A DNA stretch of 8,198 bases. Origin: an uncultured Ruminococcus sp. (lineage in GTDB: Bacteria > Bacillota > Clostridia > Oscillospirales > Acutalibacteraceae). Positions within the stretch are counted from its first letter, which is position 1. Each line of letters opens with the position of its first letter. Positions 1 to 7,223 of this stretch are shown one piece after another. Location: contig CACXGJ010000241.1 of the NCBI GenBank assembly GCA_902767125.1, positions 1 to 8,198 of the forward strand, given 5' to 3'. The notes under the pieces are model-generated. The model worked only from the letters and a program-made list of their open reading frames with translations. It ran no database searches and was not told the DNA's origin. The translations under genes and the position numbers were made by a program.

Positions 1-1
1 A

Positions 2-682
2 CTGAAAGAATTTTTGGGAAAAGACTATGAAAATCTTATCACGGTAGATATTATATGTCATGGTGTGCCAAGCTGCAAAATGCTGAAAGATTATTTGAAA
101 ATTCTCGGTGATAAGCATAAGGGAAGTATCGAAGCCTTTACATTCAGGGACAAATCAATAGGATGGGGAAAAAACGGCAGTGCGGTGATACATGGAAAAA
201 GGATAAGGATATGGGAGAGCAGCTCCTCATATCTGCATTATTTCTCAAAAGGGTGGATAGGCAGGGAAAGCTGTTACAGATGTAAATACACTTCAATGCA
301 CAGACCTGCGGATATAACACTGGGCGATTATTGGGGAATAGAAAAACAGCATCCCGAATTGCTCAAACAAAACGGCTGGGATGAGGATAAAGGTATTTCC
401 TGTGTGATCATCAATACTGCCAAAGGAAGCTCGGAATTTGATAAATACAAGTCTTCATTGGATACAGTCGAAACCTCATTCGAGAAGATTGCAGCAAAAA
501 ATGCACAGCTTAACAGACCATGCTCGGCAGGTGACAGGAAAAAAATACTTTCTTCGTATGCCGACGGCGGATGGGAAATGGTCGATAAAACATTTAACAA
601 GGATAATATGCTTCACAAGCCGATGAGCTTTTTGAAGCATTTGATTCCCAAAAAAATAAGAAGGTACATAAAAATGAGATAA
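2..682 (+). CDS. F420 hydrogenase/dehydrogenase beta-subunit C-terminal domain protein (5' partial)
   Basis: The reading frame is open to the left edge, so the true start lies outside; a TTG at 14 is in frame but falls inside a conserved stretch and is unlikely to be the start. Visible family marks are a CHGVPS motif (Cys codon 56-58), a CxxC pair (Cys codons 272-274 and 281-283) and, just after it, RPADITLGDYWGIE. The cysteines fit iron-sulfur ligands. Family members in polysaccharide clusters usually run to about 400 residues, so perhaps the N-terminal 40-45% (ferredoxin-like part) is missing here. Proteins of this type are named after the F420-reducing hydrogenase beta subunit, but in Bacillota clusters they accompany polysaccharide pyruvyl transferases and their reaction is not established; F420 use should not be assumed. 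The next gene starts 14 bases after the stop. The family call is firm, the function open. Confidence 0.87.
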   Translation: MKEFLGKDYENLITVDIICHGVPSCKMLKDYLKILGDKHKGSIEAFTFRDKSIGWGKNGSAVIHGKRIRIWESSSSYLHYFSKGWIGRESCYRCKYTSMHRPADITLGDYWGIEKQHPELLKQNGWDEDKGISCVIINTAKGSSEFDKYKSSLDTVETSFEKIAAKNAQLNRPCSAGDRKKILSSYADGGWEMVDKTFNKDNMLHKPMSFLKHLIPKKIRRYIKMR

Positions 683-683
683 A

Positions 684-690
684 AGAAGGG
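684..690 (+). promoter_or_regulatory. Ribosome binding site of the glycerophosphotransferase gene
   Basis: AGAAGGG lies six bases before the ATG at 697, in the 14-base gap after the preceding stop. It supports that start. Confidence 0.7.
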
Positions 691-696
691 TTAGAA

Positions 697-1833
697 ATGA
701 TACGTAATGCACATATAAAAAAATTTTTGGTAAACTGCTGTTTTCCGTTGCTGTCGGCTTTAAATAAGACCGTCAAAAAGGATAAAAATGTGATATTTAT
801 ATATTGTGCAAATAACAGATTGGCAGATAATTCCTATGTATTATACAAGTATCTCATGGATAACGGTTATGATGCAAAGTACAAAATAGTTGTCGGAGGA
901 GCTGAAAATGAAGTTCCCGATGCCGACAGGGCGAGCTTTATCGGCAGAAAAAAATGTATCATGCAGTACATGAAAAGCGGTCATGTTTTTTATTCACAGG
1001 GCAAAATCCCTATCAAGCCTTCAAAGAATCAGTGTGTTATCAATATGTGGCATGGCACTCCATTGAAAAAAATCGCAAAATTATCGAATCTAAATAATGG
1101 AGAAGAATTTTTCTTTACTTATCTTTGTGCTTCCTCGGAGATGATCAAGCATATCATGGCAAAGGCATTCGGATGTCCCGAGGAGAATGTTTTCATAAAC
1201 GGTGAGCCGAAGTCGGATCTCCTGTTTCAGCAGAAAGCGGAAAGAAAACGAAAGCTGATAGTATGGACTCCGACCTTCCGACAGTCTGAATTTTTGGGCT
1301 ACAATAATTCTTCAAATACAGATCTCCTGCCGTTATTTTCAAATGAACAGTGGGATTCTCTCAATAACAAGCTGACTGATCTTGATCTTGATATGATAGT
1401 AAAGCTCCATGCAGGTCAGGATCTTCACGGATTTTACTTCAAGGAATTTTCCAATCTCAAGATATATTCCGATAAGGCATTTGCCGGTGACGGCTTGGAG
1501 CTGTGGAGCTTATTGTCACAGTCCGATGCACTGATGACGGATTATTCGAGTGTATATCTGAATTATCTGCTTGTGAACAGACCGATATGCTTTGTTGTGC
1601 CTGACATGGATGAATATGCGGAATCCAGAGGATTTGTATTTGACGATCCCATCAAGTATATGCCGGGGAAAATAGTAAAGGATGCAGACAGCTTCTTTGA
1701 ATTTTTGGAGGACTTCAGGAACGGGCATGATGATTTTGAGGAACAGCGTGTACAGGTCAATGATGTTATAAACTATTACAAGGACGGTAATTGCTGCAGG
1801 AGAGTTCTTGAAAGATCAGGTATTGTATTATAA
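697..1833 (+). CDS. CDP-glycerol glycerophosphotransferase family protein (TagB/TagF-type)
   Basis: This 378-residue protein matches the CDP-glycerol:poly(glycerophosphate) glycerophosphotransferase family, a GT-B enzyme that moves glycerol phosphate (or ribitol phosphate) from a CDP-alditol to a glycan or teichoic-acid acceptor at the inner membrane face. Family signatures are WHGTPLKK (residues 118-125, with the family's conserved His), TPTFRQ (191-196), KLHAGQD (236-242, matching the usual KLHP region) and SDALMTDYSSVYLNYLL (276-292, the nucleotide-binding DYSS motif). The length matches the short TagB-like forms rather than long TagF polymerases, so single-unit transfer is more likely than polymerisation (inference). 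There is no membrane segment; a basic N-terminus may give peripheral membrane attachment. It sits first among the transferases of the operon, 16 bases before the next preferred start. It probably adds a glycerol-phosphate branch or backbone unit to the polymer. Confidence 0.9.
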   Translation: MIRNAHIKKFLVNCCFPLLSALNKTVKKDKNVIFIYCANNRLADNSYVLYKYLMDNGYDAKYKIVVGGAENEVPDADRASFIGRKKCIMQYMKSGHVFYSQGKIPIKPSKNQCVINMWHGTPLKKIAKLSNLNNGEEFFFTYLCASSEMIKHIMAKAFGCPEENVFINGEPKSDLLFQQKAERKRKLIVWTPTFRQSEFLGYNNSSNTDLLPLFSNEQWDSLNNKLTDLDLDMIVKLHAGQDLHGFYFKEFSNLKIYSDKAFAGDGLELWSLLSQSDALMTDYSSVYLNYLLVNRPICFVVPDMDEYAESRGFVFDDPIKYMPGKIVKDADSFFEFLEDFRNGHDDFEEQRVQVNDVINYYKDGNCCRRVLERSGIVL

Positions 1834-1849
1834 GAAACGGATAAAGGCT

Positions 1850-2929
1850 ATGAAAAAGATATTAGTTATAATAACTACAAAATTTGTTCCGTATGGCGGA
1901 CTGACTACGGTAGCAATGAATTACTATCGTCATATTGATCACAGTAATTTTAAAATGGATTTTGCATCGACAAATAAAGCCCCGGAAATACTTGAGAATG
2001 AACTCCAAAAAAACGGTGATTCATATTACAGACTGCCGCCGAGGAAAAAAATAGTAAGGTATTGTACAGAACTGAAAAAATTGTGTGCGGGATATGATGC
2101 GGTTCATATCCATGCAAACAGTGCAACAGCGACCTTTGAGCTTTTGGCGGCAAAAAATGCCGGTGTAAGGAAAAGGATAATACATATACATAATACTACT
2201 TGTACTCATATGACTGTCCACAGGATACTGAAGCCTGCTTTTGACAGGCTTTACACGAATGCGGTAGCCTGCTCGAAGGCGGCGGGGGAATGGATATTTC
2301 CCGAAAATAAGTATATTGTGCTGAACAATGCTATTGATCTTGTTCGGTATGCCTATTCCGAGGACAACAGAGTAAAGATACGCAATGAGCTTGGAATAGG
2401 AGATGTCTTCGTTGTCGGTCATGTGGGAAAGATAACAGCTCAAAAAAATCATCAGTTCCTTATCAGATGCTTTGCGGGAGTGCATGATCAGCTCCCCGAC
2501 AGTAAGCTCCTTCTTGTAGGAGACGGTGATCTCAAGACTGAAACAGAAGAACAGGTCAAAAGACTGAAATTGACAGACAATGTTATTTTTACAGGTATGG
2601 TCAATGCATCCGAGAGCTATCTTTCAGCCATGGACTGCTTTGCATTCCCGTCACGCTGGGAGGGACTGCCGCTTTCAGTCATTGAGGCACAGGCTAACGG
2701 ATTGAAATGTATTGTATCGGATAAGGTTACAGAGGAGGTCAATGTGGCTTCGGAACTGACCTTTCTTCCGATAGAAGAAGAATGTGAAGCAGAATGGGTA
2801 AAGCACATTTTATCATCAATGGATTATGACAGGAAAAGCTCAAGCAAGCAAATGATAAGGTCATTGAGAGATAATCATTATGATATTTGTGATAATGCGG
2901 AGGCATTGGAAAGAATATATACAGAATAG
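1850..2929 (+). CDS. Glycosyltransferase family 4 (GT-B, EpsF-like)
   Basis: A 359-residue retaining GT-B glycosyltransferase expected to add one sugar from a nucleotide sugar to a lipid-linked repeat unit on the cytoplasmic face. With the ATG at 1850 the protein begins MKKILVIITT followed by a glycine pair (16-17) of the N-terminal Rossmann loop. The C-terminal nucleotide-sugar domain shows GHVGKITAQKNHQFL (190-204, the conserved G-x-QKNH region), LLLVGDGDL, and a classical E-x7-E motif, EGLPLSVIE, with Glu271 and Glu279. The overall pattern resembles EpsF-type exopolysaccharide transferases; donor sugar and linkage cannot be read from sequence. The start is uncertain: a TTG at 1808 has a better spaced AGGAG (1798-1802) and would add 14 residues while overlapping the previous gene. 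ATG 1850 was preferred because the family begins right at the first beta strand, though its AAAGG is only two bases away. Confidence 0.88.
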   Translation: MKKILVIITTKFVPYGGLTTVAMNYYRHIDHSNFKMDFASTNKAPEILENELQKNGDSYYRLPPRKKIVRYCTELKKLCAGYDAVHIHANSATATFELLAAKNAGVRKRIIHIHNTTCTHMTVHRILKPAFDRLYTNAVACSKAAGEWIFPENKYIVLNNAIDLVRYAYSEDNRVKIRNELGIGDVFVVGHVGKITAQKNHQFLIRCFAGVHDQLPDSKLLLVGDGDLKTETEEQVKRLKLTDNVIFTGMVNASESYLSAMDCFAFPSRWEGLPLSVIEAQANGLKCIVSDKVTEEVNVASELTFLPIEEECEAEWVKHILSSMDYDRKSSSKQMIRSLRDNHYDICDNAEALERIYTE

Positions 2930-2942
2930 TGGTGTACTGACT

Positions 2943-4013
2943 ATGAAAAATATAATGTTTGTCTGTTTGGGATTGAATAACGGCGGTGTAGCAAGAGTCA
3001 TCTCGGTACTGACAGAAGCTTTTGACAAATCGAAATACAAGCTGTTTGTTTTGTCATTGTCCAAGGACGAGGAAACTTACAAGGTGTCACCTGACACTAC
3101 ATTGATCTATCCGTCAAAAAACAGTCTCAAACCGGGACTGAAGCAAATAAACAGGATAATGGAAATAAAAAATGTCATAAAGAAATATGATATTGACGTT
3201 GTTCTTTCATTTTCTCATTACAATAATATGTATTCGGTCCTCGCTTCAAGAGGTCTTAAATGCAAGGTGATAGGATCGGAAAGAAATGATCCTGCACAGC
3301 TCGACAGCAGAAAATTATTTAACCGTATTCGTATGAAGCTTTACCGAAAGCTTGATGCTCTGGTATGTCAAACCGATGATGCAAAAGCATATTTTCCAGA
3401 GGATATACAAAAGAAGTCTGTCGTTATACTGAATCCCATTACCGACAAGCTCCCCGAAGTATACCGTGGGGAGCGTAAGCACAGGGTAGTTTCCTTTTCA
3501 CGTCTTGAGCCTCAAAAGAATATACCAATGCTGTTGGAAGCATTCAGCATCTTTCATGATACTCACACGGATTACATTCTTGATATCTATGGCAACGGCA
3601 GTCAGAGGGAAGAACTTATTGACACGGTAAAAGCAAGGGGCTGGGACGGCTTCATCAATTTTCAGTCATATACAACGGACATTCATAATGCCATAAGGGA
3701 TGCGTATATGTTTGCATTGTCCTCTGATTACGAAGGTCTTTCAAACTCCATGATCGAAGCAATGGGATGCGGATTGCCGACAATTGTTACGGATTGTCCG
3801 TGCGGTGGTGCAAGGATGGTAATTGAAGACGGTGTAAACGGTATACTTGTTCCTGTCGGTGATGTCGAGGCATTGGCACGGGAAATGAGCAGGGTAGCCG
3901 ATGACAAAGCTCTTGCGGAAAAGCTCATCAGCAACGGTGTGAAGATACGTAAAACATTGGATAAAAGAGTTATCGCTTCACAGTGGGAAAAGGTCATCAA
4001 TCAAAACTTATGA
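2943..4013 (+). CDS. Glycosyltransferase family 4 (GT-B)
   Basis: A second GT-B family 4 glycosyltransferase, 356 residues from the ATG at 2943. The N-terminus MKNIMFVCLGLNNGGVARV has the first beta strand and the glycine loop (residues 10-19). The C-terminal half carries SRLEPQKN (186-193), DIYGNG (about 214-219) and the E-x7-E motif EGLSNSMIE (Glu264, Glu272), followed by MGCGLPTIVTDCPCGGARMV, a stretch typical of the WbbK/PglA/PglH-like group that often transfers hexoses or N-acetylhexosamines. It differs clearly from its neighbour, so the two probably make different linkages. An in-frame ATG at 2880 would overlap the previous gene by 50 bases; 2943 gives the usual family N-terminus, but the Shine-Dalgarno before it is weak (GTGGTG), suggesting translational coupling to the stop 13 bases upstream. 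A GC-rich inverted repeat lies in the inter-domain linker. Confidence 0.89.
   Translation: MKNIMFVCLGLNNGGVARVISVLTEAFDKSKYKLFVLSLSKDEETYKVSPDTTLIYPSKNSLKPGLKQINRIMEIKNVIKKYDIDVVLSFSHYNNMYSVLASRGLKCKVIGSERNDPAQLDSRKLFNRIRMKLYRKLDALVCQTDDAKAYFPEDIQKKSVVILNPITDKLPEVYRGERKHRVVSFSRLEPQKNIPMLLEAFSIFHDTHTDYILDIYGNGSQREELIDTVKARGWDGFINFQSYTTDIHNAIRDAYMFALSSDYEGLSNSMIEAMGCGLPTIVTDCPCGGARMVIEDGVNGILVPVGDVEALAREMSRVADDKALAEKLISNGVKIRKTLDKRVIASQWEKVINQNL
3449..3474 (+). repeat. GC-rich inverted repeat within a glycosyltransferase gene
   Basis: GCTCCCC (3449-3455) and GGGGAGC (3468-3474) are perfect 7-base arms around a 12-base loop. In RNA this would be one of the more stable hairpins in this AT-leaning window. 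It encodes roughly residues 169-177, the linker between the two GT-B domains. There is no following U-tract, so it is not a terminator. Confidence 0.5.
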
Positions 4014-4040
4014 TTTCATGCCAAATCAATGTCAAGCAAT

Positions 4041-4048
4041 GGAGATGG
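4041..4048 (+). promoter_or_regulatory. Ribosome binding site of the polymerase gene
   Basis: GGAGATGG ends six bases before the ATG at 4055, inside the longest gap between genes of the cluster (41 bases, 4014-4054). That gap shows no hairpin-plus-T-run terminator and no promoter hexamers. Confidence 0.65.
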
Positions 4049-4054
4049 TAATTT

Positions 4055-5257
4055 ATGGTTAATTCCAAATTGACACTGTCAAGAATGATAGAATTTGCAA
4101 TATACGCATATATGTTTGCATTCATAGTGCTTCCCGGCGGATCGGGAACAACGCCTGTTAAGATTACAAGGGTTATATTGATGGCCTTGTTACTGCTGTA
4201 TGTTTTTTATGATAAAAAGATCAGACTGCCTTTTTATGTCATGGCATACGTTCTGTTTTTGTTGTATAATGTGATCATGATTGATTTTGCCGACTACAAG
4301 AGTTATGCTGTCGATCATACCCTTTCAATTTTGTATGTTATAGCGATCAATGTATTTTTATACCAGTATCTCACAAAGCATAATATCATAAGAAGGATAC
4401 TTATATGCTTTATAATATTCAGTTTTCTTTCGGCTACTTATGTCTTTGCACGATACGGATTATTGGTATTCATGAACTCCAGAAAAACAGATTTCGGCAG
4501 TGCAAACCTGTTGGGATTTTACTGTGCCGTCAGCTTTACTCTGTCGTTTGTCTTTTGCGGGAAATATAAGGGGCTGAAGAAGTATTTTTTTGTTATGATG
4601 GCAATCATGAGTCTGATATTTGTCATCCTGTCGGCTTCACGAAAAGCTGTGATATATTTTTCTATACCGATCGTTATCACCTACATACTCAAAAGTAAGA
4701 ATCCCATACTTATGTTAAGAAATATCGTGATAGGTCTTTCGATATTGTTTGTTATATATCAGGCGATCATGAGGATATCCTTTTTGTATGATATTGTGGG
4801 AAGCAGAATAGAAACGATGATCAACGGCTTTTTCGGCGAGGATTCGGACAGCAGTACCGAAACAAGACTCGGACTTATAGAAGCAGGAGTACAATGGTTT
4901 AAGGAAAAGCCCGTTTTCGGACATGGTCTGCATAATTTTAAGCCTATCAATATGGCAAGGAGAGATTCCATCTTCTATGCACATAATAATTATATAGAAA
5001 TGCTGGTAGACTGCGGTATTGTCGGTACGATTATCTATTACATCCCGTATCTTATAATTTTAAAGGATTGTGCTGTTCGGCTGAAGACCAAGCAGACGGA
5101 TGTTGCAGTCATTTTTGGTCTGATGATCAGCTTCCTGATAGGTGAATACGGCATGGTAACGTATGATCTGGCGATCTATCACTTACTGATATTGCTATTT
5201 TACATATTGACAAAACAGCAGTCTGTAATGTCTAAAAATGACAGGAGTGGAGTATAG
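4055..5257 (+). CDS. O-antigen ligase/polymerase family membrane protein (Wzy-like)
   Basis: A 400-residue polytopic membrane protein. Hydrophobic stretches are near residues 12-27, 38-53, 59-76, 90-106, 112-133, 150-168, 177-193, 197-212, 221-238, 318-336, 350-366 and 371-386, about twelve by eye. A long polar loop at about 240-317 is expected to face outside. It carries the Wzy_C-type signature: TRLGLIEAGVQWFKEKPVFGHG (about 270-291; P-x-G-x-G-x-x-x-F pattern) and then YAHNNYIEMLVDCGIVG (308-324; HN-x-Y-x-E...GI-x-G pattern). Such proteins link lipid-carried repeat units into polymer (Wzy) or ligate glycans onto an acceptor (WaaL); in a Gram-positive capsule cluster the polymerase role is more likely. 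The next gene begins two bases after its stop. No flippase is seen in the window, so export must come from genes outside it. Confidence 0.88.
   Translation: MVNSKLTLSRMIEFAIYAYMFAFIVLPGGSGTTPVKITRVILMALLLLYVFYDKKIRLPFYVMAYVLFLLYNVIMIDFADYKSYAVDHTLSILYVIAINVFLYQYLTKHNIIRRILICFIIFSFLSATYVFARYGLLVFMNSRKTDFGSANLLGFYCAVSFTLSFVFCGKYKGLKKYFFVMMAIMSLIFVILSASRKAVIYFSIPIVITYILKSKNPILMLRNIVIGLSILFVIYQAIMRISFLYDIVGSRIETMINGFFGEDSDSSTETRLGLIEAGVQWFKEKPVFGHGLHNFKPINMARRDSIFYAHNNYIEMLVDCGIVGTIIYYIPYLIILKDCAVRLKTKQTDVAVIFGLMISFLIGEYGMVTYDLAIYHLLILLFYILTKQQSVMSKNDRSGV
5243..5252 (+). promoter_or_regulatory. Ribosome binding site of the ATP-grasp gene
   Basis: AGGAGTGGAG lies within the last codons of the polymerase gene; the GGAG part (5249-5252) is seven bases before the ATG at 5260. 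The near-touching stop and start suggest coupled translation. Confidence 0.65.
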
Positions 5258-5259
5258 GT

Positions 5260-6162
5260 ATGTGTTCAAGTATAAGAAAAGGGATTCGGTTTCTTTTGGC
5301 GAGAAATTTCTTTATATGGCTTCCCGATGAACCTTATCTGAAATTAAAGTATTGGGCTTGTATAGGCAAAAAGTTGAATTTGAAGAATCCTCAAACCTTT
5401 AACGAAAAACTGCAATGGTTAAAGCTGAATGACCGGCAACGGGAATATACCATGATGGTCGATAAATATGAAGCCAAAAAATATGTTTCGGATATCATCG
5501 GAGAGGAATATATAATACCTACCCTCGGTGTATGGGACAGGTTCGAGGATATAGATTTTTCAACGCTTCCCGATCAGTTTGTTCTGAAAACAACACATGA
5601 TTCGGGCGGTGTTGTCATTTGCAGGGACAAGAACAGCTTTGATACGGAAAATGCCCGTAAAATCATCAATAAATCTATGGGCAGGAATTACTTTTATTCG
5701 GGACGTGAATGGCCGTATAAAAATGTAGTGCCAAGGATCATAGGCGAAAAATATTTATGCAAGTTGGGTGAAAGCGGTATCGTCGATTACAAGATCATGT
5801 GCTTTGGAGGAAAAGCAAAGTGTATATTTGCGTGTACAGGCAGGTATACTCCGTCGGGACTCAAAATAACGGTCTTTGACACCGACTGGAACAGGATACC
5901 CTTTGAAAGAGATCATCATCCGTCCGAAAAAAATACGGTATCTCCTCCCGAATCACTGAAGCGGATGATAGAAATATCCGAACGGATATCAAAGGATATC
6001 CCGTTTGTCAGGATTGATTTCTATGAGATAGATGGAAGTCCGTATTTTGGGGAGATCACATTTTTCCCTGCATCGGGCTTCGGGAGTTTTTCTCCCGAAG
6101 AATGGGACAAAACATTGGGCGACTGGATAAATTTATTTATCGTGAAAGGAAATTTGAGTTGA
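5260..6162 (+). CDS. TupA-like ATP-grasp family protein
   Basis: A 300-residue protein of the ATP-grasp group named after TupA, a teichuronopeptide biosynthesis protein of alkaliphilic Bacillus. Visible marks: FNEKLQWLKLND (47-58) with the following KY region, VLKTTHDSGG (108-117, ATP-binding strand and glycine loop), DYKIMCFGG (176-184) and VRIDFYEIDG (250-259) followed by YFGEITFFPASGF (262-274), where Asp253 and Glu265 are candidate metal ligands; EEWDKTLGDWI near the end is also typical. ATP-grasp enzymes form amide (or similar) bonds through acyl-phosphate intermediates; in polysaccharide clusters this class is thought to join an amino-acid or other group to sugar carboxylates or amines, but substrates are mostly unknown. 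It has no signal peptide, so it acts in the cytoplasm. Its stop codon overlaps the TTG start of the next gene, which argues for joint expression with the pyruvyl transferase. Confidence 0.88.
   Translation: MCSSIRKGIRFLLARNFFIWLPDEPYLKLKYWACIGKKLNLKNPQTFNEKLQWLKLNDRQREYTMMVDKYEAKKYVSDIIGEEYIIPTLGVWDRFEDIDFSTLPDQFVLKTTHDSGGVVICRDKNSFDTENARKIINKSMGRNYFYSGREWPYKNVVPRIIGEKYLCKLGESGIVDYKIMCFGGKAKCIFACTGRYTPSGLKITVFDTDWNRIPFERDHHPSEKNTVSPPESLKRMIEISERISKDIPFVRIDFYEIDGSPYFGEITFFPASGFGSFSPEEWDKTLGDWINLFIVKGNLS
6144..6150 (+). promoter_or_regulatory. Ribosome binding site deciding a TTG start
   Basis: GAAAGGA ends eight bases before the TTG at 6159, whereas the in-frame ATG at 6102 lies deep in the preceding gene and would add 19 residues not expected in the family. 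The site therefore favours TTG 6159 as start. Confidence 0.65.
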
Positions 6163-7223
6163 AAGTAAGTATCGTTACTGTTTATGACAGCATCAACTGC
6201 GGAAGCTACTTGCAGGCATATGCTCTGGGAAAGGTCATCGGTGACTTTGGCTGTGATGTTGTATACAACAAGAGAAAAAAAAGCGGTGGGGCATCATCGT
6301 CATCAGCCGAACAGTTCAAAAAATTTTTCAGTCTGTGTGCAAAGCGGGGTATTTCAGCAGGTATGATGTATACTAAATCGCTGAAAACATTTAAAAAATC
6401 TCAAAAAAAACTGCCAATCTCCGATTCGGTCAATGATATAGATTGCTTTGTTCTCGGAAGTGATACCATCTGGAATCTTGACAGCAATTATTTCAGGCTT
6501 CATTCGGGTACATACTGGGGAATTGATTTTTTTCCGAAAAAGGTTATCTCTTATGCTGCATCGGCTGCGAATACAAAGGCTGATAAGGTGACAGAGGAGC
6601 TTCATGATGCAGTCGGAAAAATGTATGCGGTTTCCGTCAGGGACAGTCATACATACAGCCTGATCGAACATGACAATCCCAAGGGAATTTCATTTGTTTG
6701 TGATCCGACACTTTTGCTTCAAAAAGAGGATTATCTTCAGCTTGCATCAGTGCCTGTTAAAAAAGGATTTGTTTTTTTGTATGTGTTCAAGGAGCTGTCC
6801 AAAGAGCAGATGACGGCATTGAAGGAGTTTTGCAAAGAAAGAAATCTTCGTATCGTGAAAGGCACGAGCTTCTATAGGCCTTCCTATTGCGATGAGGTCG
6901 TTATGGCAGAGCCTGTTACTTTTTTGTCTCATATGCTTGAGGCAGACTATATAATTACCGATACATTCCACGGGGCAGTATTTTCTGTCAATTTCAATAA
7001 GCGTTTTATTTCACTGGACAGGGGTAAAAACAAGGTCAGGGAATTTCTTTCGGGTGTCGGTCTGGAAAGCAGGCTTATCGGTGAAGACGGTAATATATCG
7101 GATACTCTTGCCAAAGATATTGACTATTCTTCGGCAAATCGGAAAATAAAAATGCTTCGTGATGAATCACTTTATTTTCTCAAGTCGAATATTGTGGGAG
7201 GATATGATGAAAGTATTAAATGA
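6159..7223 (+). CDS. Polysaccharide pyruvyl transferase family protein
   Basis: A 354-residue protein of the polysaccharide pyruvyl transferase family, a GT-B-like fold that moves enolpyruvate from phosphoenolpyruvate to a sugar, giving a pyruvate ketal (CsaB, WcaK and EpsI/EpsO types). Numbering from TTG 6159: NCGSYLQAYAL (13-23, N-terminal glycine motif), VLGSDTIWNLD (98-108), SYAAS (131-135), VSVRD (158-162), CDPTLLL (181-187) and DYIITDTFHGAVFS (263-276, the strongly conserved D-x-FHG motif). The order and spacing match intact members. The start forms a TTGA overlap with the preceding stop, with a good Shine-Dalgarno eight bases upstream. Its 3' end overlaps the MurB-like gene by 17 bases. 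It contains two A8 runs (6275-6282, 6403-6410). Ketal pyruvylation adds negative charge to surface glycans; the sugar target is unknown here. Confidence 0.9.
   Translation: MKVSIVTVYDSINCGSYLQAYALGKVIGDFGCDVVYNKRKKSGGASSSSAEQFKKFFSLCAKRGISAGMMYTKSLKTFKKSQKKLPISDSVNDIDCFVLGSDTIWNLDSNYFRLHSGTYWGIDFFPKKVISYAASAANTKADKVTEELHDAVGKMYAVSVRDSHTYSLIEHDNPKGISFVCDPTLLLQKEDYLQLASVPVKKGFVFLYVFKELSKEQMTALKEFCKERNLRIVKGTSFYRPSYCDEVVMAEPVTFLSHMLEADYIITDTFHGAVFSVNFNKRFISLDRGKNKVREFLSGVGLESRLIGEDGNISDTLAKDIDYSSANRKIKMLRDESLYFLKSNIVGGYDESIK
7196..7201 (+). promoter_or_regulatory. Ribosome binding site of the MurB-like gene
   Basis: GGGAGG sits inside the end of the pyruvyl transferase gene, five bases before the ATG at 7207 and two before the ATG at 7204. 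The spacing favours 7207. Confidence 0.65.

Noticed and set aside
2..682. Reading the first gene as evidence for an F420-using archaeal-type hydrogenase
   Set aside because: The neighbours are all surface-glycan genes and this family is common in bacterial polysaccharide clusters; nothing else for F420 metabolism or hydrogenase is present.
2021..2485. A 154-residue open frame on the - strand
   Set aside because: It lies wholly inside the well-supported glycosyltransferase on the + strand, has no recognisable motif and no clear Shine-Dalgarno; it is a shadow frame.
3728..4000. A 90-residue open frame on the - strand
   Set aside because: It is antisense to the conserved C-terminal domain of the second glycosyltransferase and low in complexity (Ser/Thr/Pro-rich), typical of a shadow frame.
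4014..4054. The 41-base gap as a terminator or internal promoter
   Set aside because: There is no inverted repeat with a T-run and no pair of promoter hexamers; it holds only the Shine-Dalgarno of the next gene.
5974..6000. ATATCCG/CGGATAT inverted repeat and a double GGATATC in the ATP-grasp gene
   Set aside because: It encodes conserved-looking residues (ERISKDIP) with common codons for Ile and Asp; best explained by codon bias.
6354..6671. A 105-residue open frame on the - strand, rich in Cys and Ile
   Set aside because: It is antisense to the pyruvyl transferase conserved core, with no independent coding evidence.
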